Below are positions 15,984 through 25,130 of a stretch of DNA of 64,000 bases, in pieces. The first letter of the stretch is position 1; each line of letters begins with the position of its first letter. The stretch spans positions 1-64,000 of the forward strand of contig CBDFMV010000001.1 of assembly GCA_965249815.1 (NCBI GenBank), read 5' to 3'. The DNA comes from JAJAZB01 sp965249815 (GTDB lineage Bacteria > Bacteroidota > Bacteroidia > Cytophagales > Spirosomataceae). Below the pieces are notes generated by a model. That model did no database searches and had not been told where the DNA came from. It saw only the letters and a list, made by a program, of their open reading frames with translations. Position numbers and translations under genes: made by a program.

Positions 15984-17759
15984 TTGACGATGAGCCGGTT
16001 GCTGCTTATTTTGGGGTTTTTGGGCACCACGCTGAGTGCATGGGCGCAGGGGCCACGCCTGGTAGCGGGTCCGCCGAACAAAACGGTTCAAATGCCCCGG
16101 TCGTCCGCGCAAATTCAACATCGCCCCTCCTCGCCGAATCCGACTGACGACCGGGGCCGGTCGTCGCTGCGAAACCGGATTCAGATGCCTAAACGGGCGC
16201 AGCCAACCACCGCTGTGCTGATCTTTTTTAGTGCCGTCGTGGGGGCGGTACTCTTCATAGGCCTGTTTACGTTCGCGCAATTCCTGCTCAACCGGGATGC
16301 GCCGTATGGGTGGTACGCCCTTTATTTGCTGGTAACCGCAGGCTGGCTGTGGCAGTCAACCCGTGTAGGATTGAATGGCACCGCACCGGCGGACCGGCCA
16401 CAGCCACCCGATCAGCGGGTTTTCCTGGCCTGCATGCTGCTCCTGAAGTACGTCATGATCGTGTCGTACGTTCTTTTTATCGGCCATCTTCTCGAAGTGC
16501 CCCGGCAACAACCCCGGTTATACCGCTGGACGCGTTACTATGTCCGGTTCTTTACCTTATCCGTGCTGGTTTTGCTGGCCGAGTTGTTCATCTGGCATTC
16601 TACCGGGCCGCGTTCGGCCGGGTCGTCGCCCGGAGTGCCGGACCACCAGCGCACCGGTTGGGCTTACGTCTCCATCGGAATTGACGTATTGACCTACGCA
16701 GGCCTTCTGTTTCTCATCATCCGTATGCTCCGTATCAGGCACCCACTTACGCGATACGTGCTGATCGGTTTTGGCTTGATATTGAGCGCAGCCATGACCG
16801 CGACTTTCCTGAAATATACCGGCCTCCCAACGACAGACCAGTTAGTCCGTATGCCGCTGTTTTACGTAGCGGTGACTACGCTGCTCGAGATACTGTGCTT
16901 TTCCTTAGCCCTGGGTCGGCGTTTTCAGCTAAACAAAGACGAAACGATTCGGACCCAACAACAACTGATCGGGCAACTCGAAACAAACCGGCAACTGCAA
17001 CAAACGCATAGCCTCGAACTGGCGCGAACGTTGGCACAGCGGGAAGCCGAGGTGCTGACCAAAGCGCACGAATTGGAAGAACAACGAATCAGTCAGCTTC
17101 AGTCGGATTTTGTCCGGCAGATTGCCGAAGCCGAGATGGCCGGGCTGCGCTCGCAGATGAACCCGCACTTCATCTTCAACTGCCTCAATTCCATCAAGCT
17201 CTACGCCACCGAAAACGAGTCGGAAAAAGCCTCCGAATACCTCACGAAATTCTCGCGGCTCATCCGGCTCGTGCTGGAAAACTCCCGCTCCGAGCGCGTG
17301 ACGCTGCAAAATGAACTCGACGCCCTGCGGTTGTACCTGGAAATGGAGGCGATGCGCTTCAAGAATAAACTGCGCTTCGAGGTGTTCGTCGCGCCGGAGG
17401 TGGACGCGGATTTTACCGAAATTCCGCCGCTGCTGATTCAGCCTTACGTCGAAAACGCCATCTGGCACGGGTTGATGCACAAGGCCGAAGGCGGCACGGT
17501 GAGCGTGCGCGTCGAGCAACCCCACGACGACCGGCTGCTCATCACCGTCACCGACGACGGCGTGGGTCGGGCCAAAGCCGCCGAACTGAAAAGCAAATCG
17601 GCCACGCCCAAGAAGTCGTTCGGGCTGAAAGTCACCGGCGAGCGGATTGCGCTCATCAACCAGTTGTACCAAACCCACACCCGCGTGCAAATCCACGACC
17701 TCGTCGACGCCGAAGGCCACCCGGCGGGGACGGAAGTGGCGCTGGAGATACCAATCTAA
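15984..17759 (+). CDS. LytS/YehU-family sensor histidine kinase
   Basis: The protein has 591 residues. It begins with a signal-like hydrophobic stretch (MTMSRLLLILGFLGTTLSAWAQ), then a proline/serine-rich linker to about 75, several membrane segments between about 75 and 310, a coiled coil (about 318-385), and the His_kinase domain with LRSQMNPHFIFNCLNSIK in which His395 is the phosphorylation site. The ATPase part has PYVENAIWHGL (N box) and DDGVGRAKA. It signals to the LytTR regulator 116 bases downstream. The exported N-terminal 50 residues, rich in Pro/Ser/Arg, are unusual for this family. Confidence 0.9.
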   Translation: MTMSRLLLILGFLGTTLSAWAQGPRLVAGPPNKTVQMPRSSAQIQHRPSSPNPTDDRGRSSLRNRIQMPKRAQPTTAVLIFFSAVVGAVLFIGLFTFAQFLLNRDAPYGWYALYLLVTAGWLWQSTRVGLNGTAPADRPQPPDQRVFLACMLLLKYVMIVSYVLFIGHLLEVPRQQPRLYRWTRYYVRFFTLSVLVLLAELFIWHSTGPRSAGSSPGVPDHQRTGWAYVSIGIDVLTYAGLLFLIIRMLRIRHPLTRYVLIGFGLILSAAMTATFLKYTGLPTTDQLVRMPLFYVAVTTLLEILCFSLALGRRFQLNKDETIRTQQQLIGQLETNRQLQQTHSLELARTLAQREAEVLTKAHELEEQRISQLQSDFVRQIAEAEMAGLRSQMNPHFIFNCLNSIKLYATENESEKASEYLTKFSRLIRLVLENSRSERVTLQNELDALRLYLEMEAMRFKNKLRFEVFVAPEVDADFTEIPPLLIQPYVENAIWHGLMHKAEGGTVSVRVEQPHDDRLLITVTDDGVGRAKAAELKSKSATPKKSFGLKVTGERIALINQLYQTHTRVQIHDLVDAEGHPAGTEVALEIPI

Positions 17760-17872
17760 TGAGTGAATGAGTGAATGAGGGAATGAATGAATAAGCCGGG
17801 CCGCGTAGGCTGACCCGCCGCCTTTTTACTCTTTCATTCACTCATTCCTTCATTCTCTCATTCACTCATTGA
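17758..17872. repeat. Heptamer-rich inverted repeat between kinase and regulator genes
   Basis: The left arm (17758-17792) is a run of GAATGA/GAGTGAAT units that starts at the kinase stop; the right arm (about 17833-17872) is the matching ATTCACTCATT run that ends at the regulator start. The arms pair imperfectly over about 30 bases around a GC-rich loop. The hairpin may tune the kinase:regulator ratio, or the arms may be simple-sequence repeats. Confidence 0.6.
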
Positions 17873-17875
17873 ATT

Positions 17876-18616
17876 ATGCTCAAAGCCATCCTCATCGACG
17901 ACGAACCCGATTGCGTGCGGTTGCTGGCCCGCGAGTTGGCGGTGCATTGCCCGCAGGTGCAGGTGGTGGGGCAAACCTCCAGCAGCGAAGAGGGCCTGCG
18001 GCTGGTGCAAATCCTGAAGCCGGACCTGCTTTTTCTGGACATCGAAATGCCCCGCATGAACGGCTTTCAACTCCTCGAACGGCTGGGCGACGTGCCGTTT
18101 CACCTCGTGTTCGTGACGGCCTACAACGAGTTTGCCGTGAAAGCCTTTCGCTTCAGCGCCCTCGATTACCTGCTCAAACCCATCGATGGGGCCGACCTGC
18201 GCGAGGCCGTGCGCAAGGCCGAACGGCGTCCAGGCGTGGACGGTCGGCAGGTCGAGGCCCTGCGCACGCAGCTACAAACCCAGCAGCTTTCCGATAAAAT
18301 CGCGGTGCCGTACCAGAATGGCGTGACGTTTCTGCCCCTCGCCGAGGTGGTGTACTGCGAAGCCGACAGCAACTACACCCGCGTGGTGGCCACGCAGGGC
18401 CGTCAGTTTCTGCTCACGCGCACCCTGCGCGAGGTGCAGGAAGTGCTCGAAACCCGCAACTTCCTGCGCGTTCACCGGCAGTACCTCGTCAACCTCGACC
18501 ACCTCCAGCGGTACGTCAAAGGCGAGGGCACCTACCTCGTCATGACCGACGGCGCGAGCATCCCCGTGGCACGGAATCAGAAAGAGCGGCTCGTGCAGCG
18601 GTTTGGGTGGCTTTGA
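17876..18616 (+). CDS. LytTR-family response regulator
   Basis: The protein has 246 residues: receiver domain 1-120 with acidic pocket IDDE and phosphoacceptor Asp55 (LLFLDIEMPR), Lys in LLKPID, and a LytTR DNA-binding domain from about 140 (EVVYCEADSNYTRVV, LRVHRQYLVNL, IPVARNQKERL). It is the partner of the LytS-like kinase just upstream. Target genes are not evident; the cytochrome gene downstream is convergent. Confidence 0.95.
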   Translation: MLKAILIDDEPDCVRLLARELAVHCPQVQVVGQTSSSEEGLRLVQILKPDLLFLDIEMPRMNGFQLLERLGDVPFHLVFVTAYNEFAVKAFRFSALDYLLKPIDGADLREAVRKAERRPGVDGRQVEALRTQLQTQQLSDKIAVPYQNGVTFLPLAEVVYCEADSNYTRVVATQGRQFLLTRTLREVQEVLETRNFLRVHRQYLVNLDHLQRYVKGEGTYLVMTDGASIPVARNQKERLVQRFGWL

Positions 18617-18639
18617 GGAGGAGAAAATCCGTTCCGGCG

Positions 18640-19623
18640 TCACTTCACCGCCACCAGTTTCGGGTCGGTTTTCGCCCATTTTTCCACCTTGTGCTTCACG
18701 GGCCGGAGGCTGTGCAGGTAGGTATAAATGGCCCCCAAATCCTGCTCGCTCAGGTGCGAAAGCGCAACCCAGGGCATCTGCGTACTGAATTCGCCCGGTT
18801 TCAGGGGCAGGTGCTGGCCCTCGTAGGCGGCGTAGCTTTTGAATTTCTCGATGAATTGCGCCTTCGTCCACTGGCCCAGGCCCGTTTCGGGGCAGGGCGT
18901 CAGGTTGGCGGTGTAACAGACGGTGCCGTTTTTTTGCGGGAAGGCCATCCCGCCCGTGAATTCGGTGCCGGGCACGGGTGCTCCCTGCTCGTCGCGCTGC
19001 ACGTGGCAATGCACGCAACTGGCCTGCGTAACGAGGTATTTGCCGTAGACCAGCTCGTTCGATGGGTCGGGCCGGTGGCCGGGTTCCCGTTTTTGGGGCA
19101 TCGTGTTGACGATGAAATTGAAGGGAAAATCGAACGTGGGTTTGGGCATCGGCGCTCCGGCGGGCGGCAAGGTGCGGAGGTAAGCCATCACGGCGTACAC
19201 GTCTTCGGGGTCGGCCTGGCCGAAGTGATCGTAGGGCATGACGGGGTGCAGCGCCCGCCCGTCGCGGCTCTGGCCGGTGGTGATGGCCCGGAACAGTTCG
19301 CCGTCGGTCCAGTCGCCGATGCCCGTCGGCGTGAGGTTGGCCGAGGAAACGCCGGGGAGAAAATCCGGTTGCCCCGCGCCCAGCGGCCCGCTTTGTGGGT
19401 GCAGAAAGGCCGTTTCGTCGTGCGGCGTGTGGCACGTCAGGCAGCCCATTCCGTAGCGGGCCAGGTGCTCGCCGCGCGCCAGGCGGGCGGGGGTTGCCTG
19501 GACCTTCAGCGCGGGCGGGGGGCCGACGTTGGGCAGGGCAAATTTGACGTACGAGGCAACACCGGCTACGGCCAGCACGGCTACACCGAGCAGGATTCCG
19601 AGAATGCGCAGGGCTTTTTTCAT
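18640..19623 (-). CDS. Membrane-anchored diheme cytochrome c
   Basis: The start at 19623 gives MKKALRILGILLGVAVLAVAG, an uncleaved anchor or signal; the protein has 327 residues. Two CXXCH haem sites are visible: CLTCH at 61-65 and CVHCH at about 190-200. Candidate Met axial ligands include HPVMPYDHF in the first domain and STQMPWVAL in the second. The layout matches the cytochrome c subunits of alcohol or aldehyde dehydrogenases and related periplasmic electron carriers. No dehydrogenase is adjacent, so the partner is unknown. Its maturation would need the Ccm genes at 52-57 kb. Confidence 0.85.
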   Translation of the reverse strand: MKKALRILGILLGVAVLAVAGVASYVKFALPNVGPPPALKVQATPARLARGEHLARYGMGCLTCHTPHDETAFLHPQSGPLGAGQPDFLPGVSSANLTPTGIGDWTDGELFRAITTGQSRDGRALHPVMPYDHFGQADPEDVYAVMAYLRTLPPAGAPMPKPTFDFPFNFIVNTMPQKREPGHRPDPSNELVYGKYLVTQASCVHCHVQRDEQGAPVPGTEFTGGMAFPQKNGTVCYTANLTPCPETGLGQWTKAQFIEKFKSYAAYEGQHLPLKPGEFSTQMPWVALSHLSEQDLGAIYTYLHSLRPVKHKVEKWAKTDPKLVAVK

Positions 19624-19934
19624 GGTGGATTGATTTTCAATGACATGGCAAACATTGAAAATCAAGAGCACATTCGCAACCCTGACCGATCCAGCGGTAC
19701 TTTTATTTAGCGAACGGTCGGCAAATCCGGGTTAGCTGAAATTTCTCTTGACGGTCGGGACAGGAAGCGGCTGATTTTTACCAGAAAAAGCCGCTACGCC
19801 CACCCACGGCGCAACCCGTTGGTTTTTTCCTTACCTTGAGCGGTCGAGTCATGCCGGGTGCCATTGCGCCCGGTTTTGGCCGCAGACCCACCCCGACGGC
19901 CACCCCACGTCTCGCTCAACTCCCTCCCGGATTC
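19624..19934. other. Intergenic region with one clear inverted repeat
   Basis: This 311-base space separates two divergent genes. A perfect 13-base inverted repeat (19630-19642 with 19653-19665, 10-base loop) sits just upstream of the cytochrome start and could be a regulator site. A weak hairpin (AGCGGCT..AGCCGCT, 19766-19795) is also present. I see no gene: the reading frame continuing upstream of the caspase start to 19836 has low-complexity, non-conserved-looking sequence. Confidence 0.5.
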
Positions 19935-22900
19935 ATGACGACTTCTTCCGTTCCCCTTCCCGAACCAGCGACTGGCTCGCCCGCGCCCATTCGCCTGTTC
20001 GCCCTGCTCGTGGGCATCAACCAGTACCAACACGTGCGGCCCCTCAGCGGGCCGGTCGCCGACGTGCGCGCCGTGGAGGAGTACCTGCGCAGCCAGCCCG
20101 ATTTTGCGCTTTTTCTGGAAAAACTGACCGACGACGCGGCCACCAAAACGGCCGTGATCGCGGGGTTTGAAAACCACCTTGCCCAGGCCACCGCCGCCGA
20201 CACGGTGTTCTTTTATTTTTCCGGCCACGGCACCCAGGAAACCGCCGACACGAGCCTCTGGACCGCCGAAACCGACGGCCAACTCGAATGCCTCGTGTGC
20301 TACGACGGCGACCGGACCCAGCCCCACGAATTTCTGCTGGCCGACAAGGAACTCCGCTACCTGATTGGCAACGTGGCCCGCACCGGCGCGCATGTGGTCG
20401 TGATGGCCGACTGCTGCCACGCGGGCGACAACACCCGCAACTTTCCCTGGCTCGAAACCTCCCTCGCCCAGCAGGACGTGCGCGAGCGCCGCCTTACCCA
20501 AACCGCCCCCCAGCGGCCTTACGAAGGCTTTTTCTTCCACGACCGGCTCTCGGAAGAAATCCTGAAAAGCGACGGCGTCGGCTTGGCGCTGCCCCTGGGC
20601 GCGCACGTGCAACTGGCCGCCTGCGAAGCCGACGAGTCGGCGGTGGAGGTGCAGGGCGAAGGCGTTTTCACGAAAAACCTGCTCCGCGTGCTGCGGGCCA
20701 GCGGCGGGGCCATCTCGTACGGGGCGCTGCACAACCGCGTGCGGCAGTACCTGCGCTTCGGCTTCGAGCAGCAACCCCGGATTGCCGCCCTCGGCCTGGG
20801 CGATGCCGCGCCGGAGCGCCTGCAAACGTTGTTTCTGAACCGGCCCGGTCGCGCCAGCGCGCCGATGGTGGAGGTCATCCGCAACGACCAGGGCTGGCTG
20901 CTCGACGTGGGTGCCATTCACGGCGTGGGGCAAACGACGGGGCCGATCCAACTCCTCGATCCGGCCACCGGCCAGACCTACGCCGTGGGCGTAACGACGA
21001 TTGGCGCGGATTTCACCGTGCTCGACCTGCCCGAGGCCGTCCGCAACAGCCTGCAACCCGACCGGCTGTACCACGCCCTCGTGCCGGGGCTGCTCACGCA
21101 ACCCGTGAGGGTGCATTTTGAAAACGAAACCGGCTCTCCCGCCGAACTGGTTGAGCTGCTGGCTGCCCTGACCGAGCAGGCCAGCGCGAGTTTTGTACCG
21201 GAAGAGGGCGAAGTCGCCGCCGACTTCACGTTGCACGTCCGCCACGGGCTGTACTTCCTGACCCGTCCCAACGACCCCGACCGCCCGCTGATCCGGCCCG
21301 TGGTGGCCCGCAGCAAGGCGGCGTACACCGATCTGGCCGAGTCCCTGCGCCACCTGGCGCGCTGGCAGTATTTGAAAGGACTCCGCAACCCGCAGGCCAG
21401 TTCGGCGGGATTGACGCTGGAAGTTGAACCACAAGGCCAACCCGCCGTGCGCCTACCCGGCCCGCAGCCCGAAGCAGTCGAGTTGGAAATGGTGCAGCAG
21501 GCAGGCCAGTGGCGAACGACCGTGGACGTGCGGATGACCAACCCCACCGACCAGCCGTTTTACTGCACGGTCCTGTACTTGTGGCGCGATTTCGCCTCGG
21601 CCACGAGCAAGTACGGCGTGCTGGAGCCGAACACGCGCCTCGAACCGGGGCAGACCGTCCACCTCGGGGCGGCGAATCCGGCCACCCCGACGGGCCGCGA
21701 AGCCAGGCTGGTGATGGGCCTGGAAGAAGTCGTGCGGCAGTACAACTGGCCCAGCGTGACGGAATATTTCCAGTTTATTCTCACGAAAAAACCGCTTTCT
21801 GAAACCACGCTGGCCTTTCTGACGCTCGAAGCGCTGCCGTCGCCACCGACCTTGCAGGATCGGCTCGACGAAATGGCCGACCGGGGCGGCGTGATTCAGG
21901 CGGCTCCGAAAACCGACGCCTTCCCCGACTGGTGGACCCAGCGCGTGGCCCTGCGAACGAAGAACCCGCTGTTCAACAAAATCAGCGACGACGAACTCCA
22001 CCAGCGGCTCGAACCCACGCCCGAAGGCCAGAAAAGTACCTACGCCGCCGACACGCTGGCCGATTTTACCCTCCGGCTCTACTACGACGTGGTGCCCGAC
22101 GCAACCGGCCAGCCCAGCCTTGCGCTCAAACCGGGCATCGAGGTGCTGGCCGGGCGCGGGCTGTGGATGGACGTGAAACTGGCCGTGGCCAACACCATCG
22201 CCAACAAAATGCGGATGCGGCAGTACGAGCAGGACCTGCTGCGCTACCGCAACCGCACCTTCCTCGTGGCCAAGGGCGATTCGTGGTTTCAGTACCCGTT
22301 TCTGGTGCGCGACATCCTCGACTACCTCAGCCGGGTGTTCAACGTGTACCCGCTGGCCTCGGCGGGCGACACGCTCAGGCATTACTACGAATCGGGCGAT
22401 TTCCTGCCGGTGATTCAGGGGCAAAAACCGGACTTCTTCCTCATCAGCGGCGGTGGCAACGACATTCTGGGCGAACAATTCCAGGATTTTCTCCGCGACA
22501 AACCCGACCTGAGCCTGCCGTTTCCCGACCGCTACGTGCTGCCATCGCTGAAAACCGCCCTCGACGCCCTGCAGGACACGTACCGCAAGATTTTCGGGAA
22601 AGTGCGCCTGGCCGACGAGAACGTGAAGATCATCGTTCACGGCTACGACTACATTTTGCCCATCGACACCGTGGCCAACCCGCGCCAGTCCAGTTGGCTG
22701 GGCAAGTACATGGTGGCGCGGGGCATGGCCGACCAGGCCGAGCGCGAGGCGCTGATTCACTACATTCTCGTGGAATTTAACGAGCGGCTGAGGGCCGTGG
22801 CGGCGGAATTTCCGCAGGTGTCGTACCTTGACCTGCGCGGCACCGTGCCCCGCACCGACCGGCGCGAGGAATACTGGTTCGACGAAATTCACCCCAACGA

Positions 22901-22970
22901 CAAGGGTTTTCTGGGTGTGTCGGCAAAATTCGTGGAGCGGATCAACGAGTTGCAGAAGGCGGGGAAATGA
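19935..22970 (+). CDS. Caspase-family (C14) protease fused to a C-terminal SGNH/GDSL hydrolase
   Basis: The protein has 1011 residues from the ATG at 19935; an ATG at 19836 would add 33 Pro/Ala-rich residues. There is no signal peptide, so it is probably cytoplasmic. The N-terminal caspase domain (about 18-300) has LFALLVGINQYQHV, catalytic His98 in YFSGHGTQ, and Cys161 in MADCCHAGD. A middle region (about 310-760) holds beta-rich segments without a family I recognise. The C-terminal region (about 770-1011) has an SGNH-like triad: AKGDSW (Ser783), GGGNDILG (Asn842), DEIHPND (Asp983, His986), as in GDSL lipases and esterases. Caspase domains in bacteria often act in programmed death or as toxin processors; here the hydrolase may be the lethal activity, which is inference. 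Confidence 0.8.
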   Translation: MTTSSVPLPEPATGSPAPIRLFALLVGINQYQHVRPLSGPVADVRAVEEYLRSQPDFALFLEKLTDDAATKTAVIAGFENHLAQATAADTVFFYFSGHGTQETADTSLWTAETDGQLECLVCYDGDRTQPHEFLLADKELRYLIGNVARTGAHVVVMADCCHAGDNTRNFPWLETSLAQQDVRERRLTQTAPQRPYEGFFFHDRLSEEILKSDGVGLALPLGAHVQLAACEADESAVEVQGEGVFTKNLLRVLRASGGAISYGALHNRVRQYLRFGFEQQPRIAALGLGDAAPERLQTLFLNRPGRASAPMVEVIRNDQGWLLDVGAIHGVGQTTGPIQLLDPATGQTYAVGVTTIGADFTVLDLPEAVRNSLQPDRLYHALVPGLLTQPVRVHFENETGSPAELVELLAALTEQASASFVPEEGEVAADFTLHVRHGLYFLTRPNDPDRPLIRPVVARSKAAYTDLAESLRHLARWQYLKGLRNPQASSAGLTLEVEPQGQPAVRLPGPQPEAVELEMVQQAGQWRTTVDVRMTNPTDQPFYCTVLYLWRDFASATSKYGVLEPNTRLEPGQTVHLGAANPATPTGREARLVMGLEEVVRQYNWPSVTEYFQFILTKKPLSETTLAFLTLEALPSPPTLQDRLDEMADRGGVIQAAPKTDAFPDWWTQRVALRTKNPLFNKISDDELHQRLEPTPEGQKSTYAADTLADFTLRLYYDVVPDATGQPSLALKPGIEVLAGRGLWMDVKLAVANTIANKMRMRQYEQDLLRYRNRTFLVAKGDSWFQYPFLVRDILDYLSRVFNVYPLASAGDTLRHYYESGDFLPVIQGQKPDFFLISGGGNDILGEQFQDFLRDKPDLSLPFPDRYVLPSLKTALDALQDTYRKIFGKVRLADENVKIIVHGYDYILPIDTVANPRQSSWLGKYMVARGMADQAEREALIHYILVEFNERLRAVAAEFPQVSYLDLRGTVPRTDRREEYWFDEIHPNDKGFLGVSAKFVERINELQKAGK

Positions 22971-22973
22971 TGC

Positions 22974-23039
22974 GTTGACCGCAGCGGCGCGGAGAATCGA
23001 TTGCGAACTATGCGCAACCTCCGCGCCGCTGCGGTCAAC
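22974..23039. repeat. Perfect 21-base inverted repeat
   Basis: Arms 22974-22994 and 23019-23039 are perfect complements (GTTGACCGCAGCGGCGCGGAG on the left arm is 21 bases; core CCGCAGCGGCGCGG) with a 24-base loop. It starts just after the caspase-SGNH stop. It belongs to none of the other repeat families in the window and could be a terminator or a mobile palindrome. Confidence 0.65.
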
Positions 23040-23128
23040 CATTCCCGCCCGAACAACCCGCTGGAAATGAACGGGCGACTATTTTTTCTTATCTTTCAGA
23101 AACGCACGCACGCTAACGGCTTTTTCGC

Positions 23129-25099
23129 ATGGAAAACCCTTCTACCGCCGTTTGGACCGACGAATTTCTGCTGGAAAAACGCCTCGTGGGCGACCCGCTG
23201 GCCGACCACGTGATCACCCAACTTGTGGAGCGCAACCAGAAAGGCGAGGTGGACCAGGTCTTCCAGATGCTGGTGCGCAACCACGATTTCCCCAACCCGG
23301 CCTTCGACGCGCTCTCGCCCGAAGTGCAGAAAATCGTCGAGGATTTTTTCGTGGAAACCCGCCGCCTGCCCGCCTGGGCCGAGCCGTTTAAGCTCTGGGT
23401 CGCCAGCGACGTCTTCAAAAAATACGGCCCGCAAATCCTGATGGTGCTGCTGTGCAAGTCGCTGCCCACCTGCTACACCTGCTGGCGCGGCGCGAAAGTG
23501 CTCTACCGCACGGGGCGGCTGCGCGTTCACGACGGCTCGATGGATTCGTTCACGCGCCGCCTGATGGAAACGGCCCAGTTTGTCGTCAACGTTCTGACAC
23601 CCAACAGTTTCGAGCACGACGGCGAGGCGAAAATTTCGATTCAGAAAGTCCGGCTCATCCACGCCGCCATCCGCTATTACGCCCAGGAGCACCACTGGGA
23701 CGCCCAAACGTACGGCGTGCCCATCAACCAGGAAGACATGGCCGGGACGCTGCTCTCGTTCAGCGTGGTGATCATTGACGGGCTGAAGCAACTCGGCATC
23801 GAACTGGAGCCGACCGAAAAAACCGCCTGGTTTCACACCTGGCGCGTGGTGGGCGAAATGCTCGGGCTGGACGACGACCTCAATTCGGAAAGCGAGGACG
23901 ACTGCCGCTGGCTGATGAACGCCATCCTGGAACAGCAGGCCGGGAAGTCGAAGGAAGGGGCCGAACTCACCGACGCCTGCATGGATTTGATGGAAAGCCA
24001 CATGTCGATTGGGCCGCTCAAGGGCCTCACGCCCGTGCTGGTGCGGTTTTTCGTCGGGGAAACCTACGGCGACATGCTCGACGTGCCCCAGCCGGAGGCC
24101 GAAGGCGACGCCCGCGTGGCCAACGCGCTGCGGTGGATCGACAAAAATTTTGGCCGCTTCGACGAGCGCCACGTGGTGATGGCGGCGCTGGGCCGGGGCT
24201 TCAGCCACCAGGTCATCGACATGGTGCTCGACTACCACAACGGCAGCAAAAGCGAACGCTTCCGGCTGCCGTCGGCCCTGACCGATCTCTGGCGCACCGA
24301 CCTGCCCACCTTCCGGATTCCGCCGCTGACGGGCATCCAGGACGCCGTTTTTTACTTCGACAAACTCACCCGGCACTTCAAGGCGCAGAACAACCCGATG
24401 GGCCTGTTCGCAGCGGTGTACAAACTCGTGACCGAGCGCGTGGCCGAGGGCATCCGGCTGGGAATTTTTGAAAACCCGGTGAAGATGGAAGAAGTTGACG
24501 TGCGCTTCTGCACGCTCTACTTCACCGCCATCAACGCGTACTTCGACGGCGAACCCGCCGTGGCCCCGTGGCAGGTGGCCTTCGATTCGGGTCGGCTGCC
24601 GCTCATCACCGACCAGCACATTTTCGTGGCCTGCAACGCCCACATCGGCTTCGACCTCGCGCTGGTGGTGTCGGAGGTGTTTCCGGGGGAAAGCGTGCAG
24701 ACTTTTCAGCACGACTTCCTGAAAATGAACGAGTTGTTCGACCACATGTACGACCAGATGAACGACGACATCGGGCGCGTGTTCCGACCCTTTGGCACGA
24801 TGCTAAAGTTTTTCGACAAAAAAATCATCGAAACCGAACGGGTCATCATGCAGAAAGGCCGGGAAAAAGCCTGGGAAGCGAGCGTCAAACTGGCCGGGGC
24901 GAAATCGCCCGAAGAACGCGCCCAACTGGTGGCCGAACTCGAAAGAGACTCGGCGGCGATGGGCCGGAAGCTCGTTGACCCACCGTGGCTGCTGCGCTGG
25001 CCGCTGCGCTGGATTGCCCAAAAAGAAACCGGCACCGTCGCCCAGAAAGTGGACGTGATGCTGCGCACGGCGTTGCTGCCGGAGGTTTCCGCCAATTGA
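23129..25099 (+). CDS. MpaB/DUF2236-like oxygenase fused to a DUF5995 domain
   Basis: The protein has 656 residues and no signal peptide. Residues about 20-345 resemble the mostly helical MpaB/DUF2236 (latex-clearing-protein-like) family, with AWFHTWRVVGEMLGL and conserved His/Arg positions that bind b-type haem in characterised relatives. Residues about 385-650 look like DUF5995 (NNPMGLFAAVYKLVTERVAEGI, then DVRFCTLYFTAINAYFDGE, and HIGFDLALV). Both halves appear full length, so this is a fusion rather than a truncation. It lies downstream of the caspase-SGNH gene, separated by the 22974-23039 repeat, and 31 bases before a kinase gene. Substrate unknown; lipid or polyisoprenoid oxidation is the family-based guess. 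Confidence 0.65.
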   Translation: MENPSTAVWTDEFLLEKRLVGDPLADHVITQLVERNQKGEVDQVFQMLVRNHDFPNPAFDALSPEVQKIVEDFFVETRRLPAWAEPFKLWVASDVFKKYGPQILMVLLCKSLPTCYTCWRGAKVLYRTGRLRVHDGSMDSFTRRLMETAQFVVNVLTPNSFEHDGEAKISIQKVRLIHAAIRYYAQEHHWDAQTYGVPINQEDMAGTLLSFSVVIIDGLKQLGIELEPTEKTAWFHTWRVVGEMLGLDDDLNSESEDDCRWLMNAILEQQAGKSKEGAELTDACMDLMESHMSIGPLKGLTPVLVRFFVGETYGDMLDVPQPEAEGDARVANALRWIDKNFGRFDERHVVMAALGRGFSHQVIDMVLDYHNGSKSERFRLPSALTDLWRTDLPTFRIPPLTGIQDAVFYFDKLTRHFKAQNNPMGLFAAVYKLVTERVAEGIRLGIFENPVKMEEVDVRFCTLYFTAINAYFDGEPAVAPWQVAFDSGRLPLITDQHIFVACNAHIGFDLALVVSEVFPGESVQTFQHDFLKMNELFDHMYDQMNDDIGRVFRPFGTMLKFFDKKIIETERVIMQKGREKAWEASVKLAGAKSPEERAQLVAELERDSAAMGRKLVDPPWLLRWPLRWIAQKETGTVAQKVDVMLRTALLPEVSAN

Positions 25100-25130
25100 A
25101 ACGGACGGAAATGGAACTCACCAACCCCCT

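Noticed and set aside
19794..21440. 548-residue open frame antisense to the caspase-SGNH gene
   Set aside because: Same type of GC-driven shadow, with no domain, and the plus strand has clear catalytic motifs.
22971..23128. tRNA or small RNA gene in the gap after the caspase-SGNH gene
   Set aside because: The structure is a simple perfect hairpin without a cloverleaf or TTC loop. No tRNA was recognised in any gap of the window.
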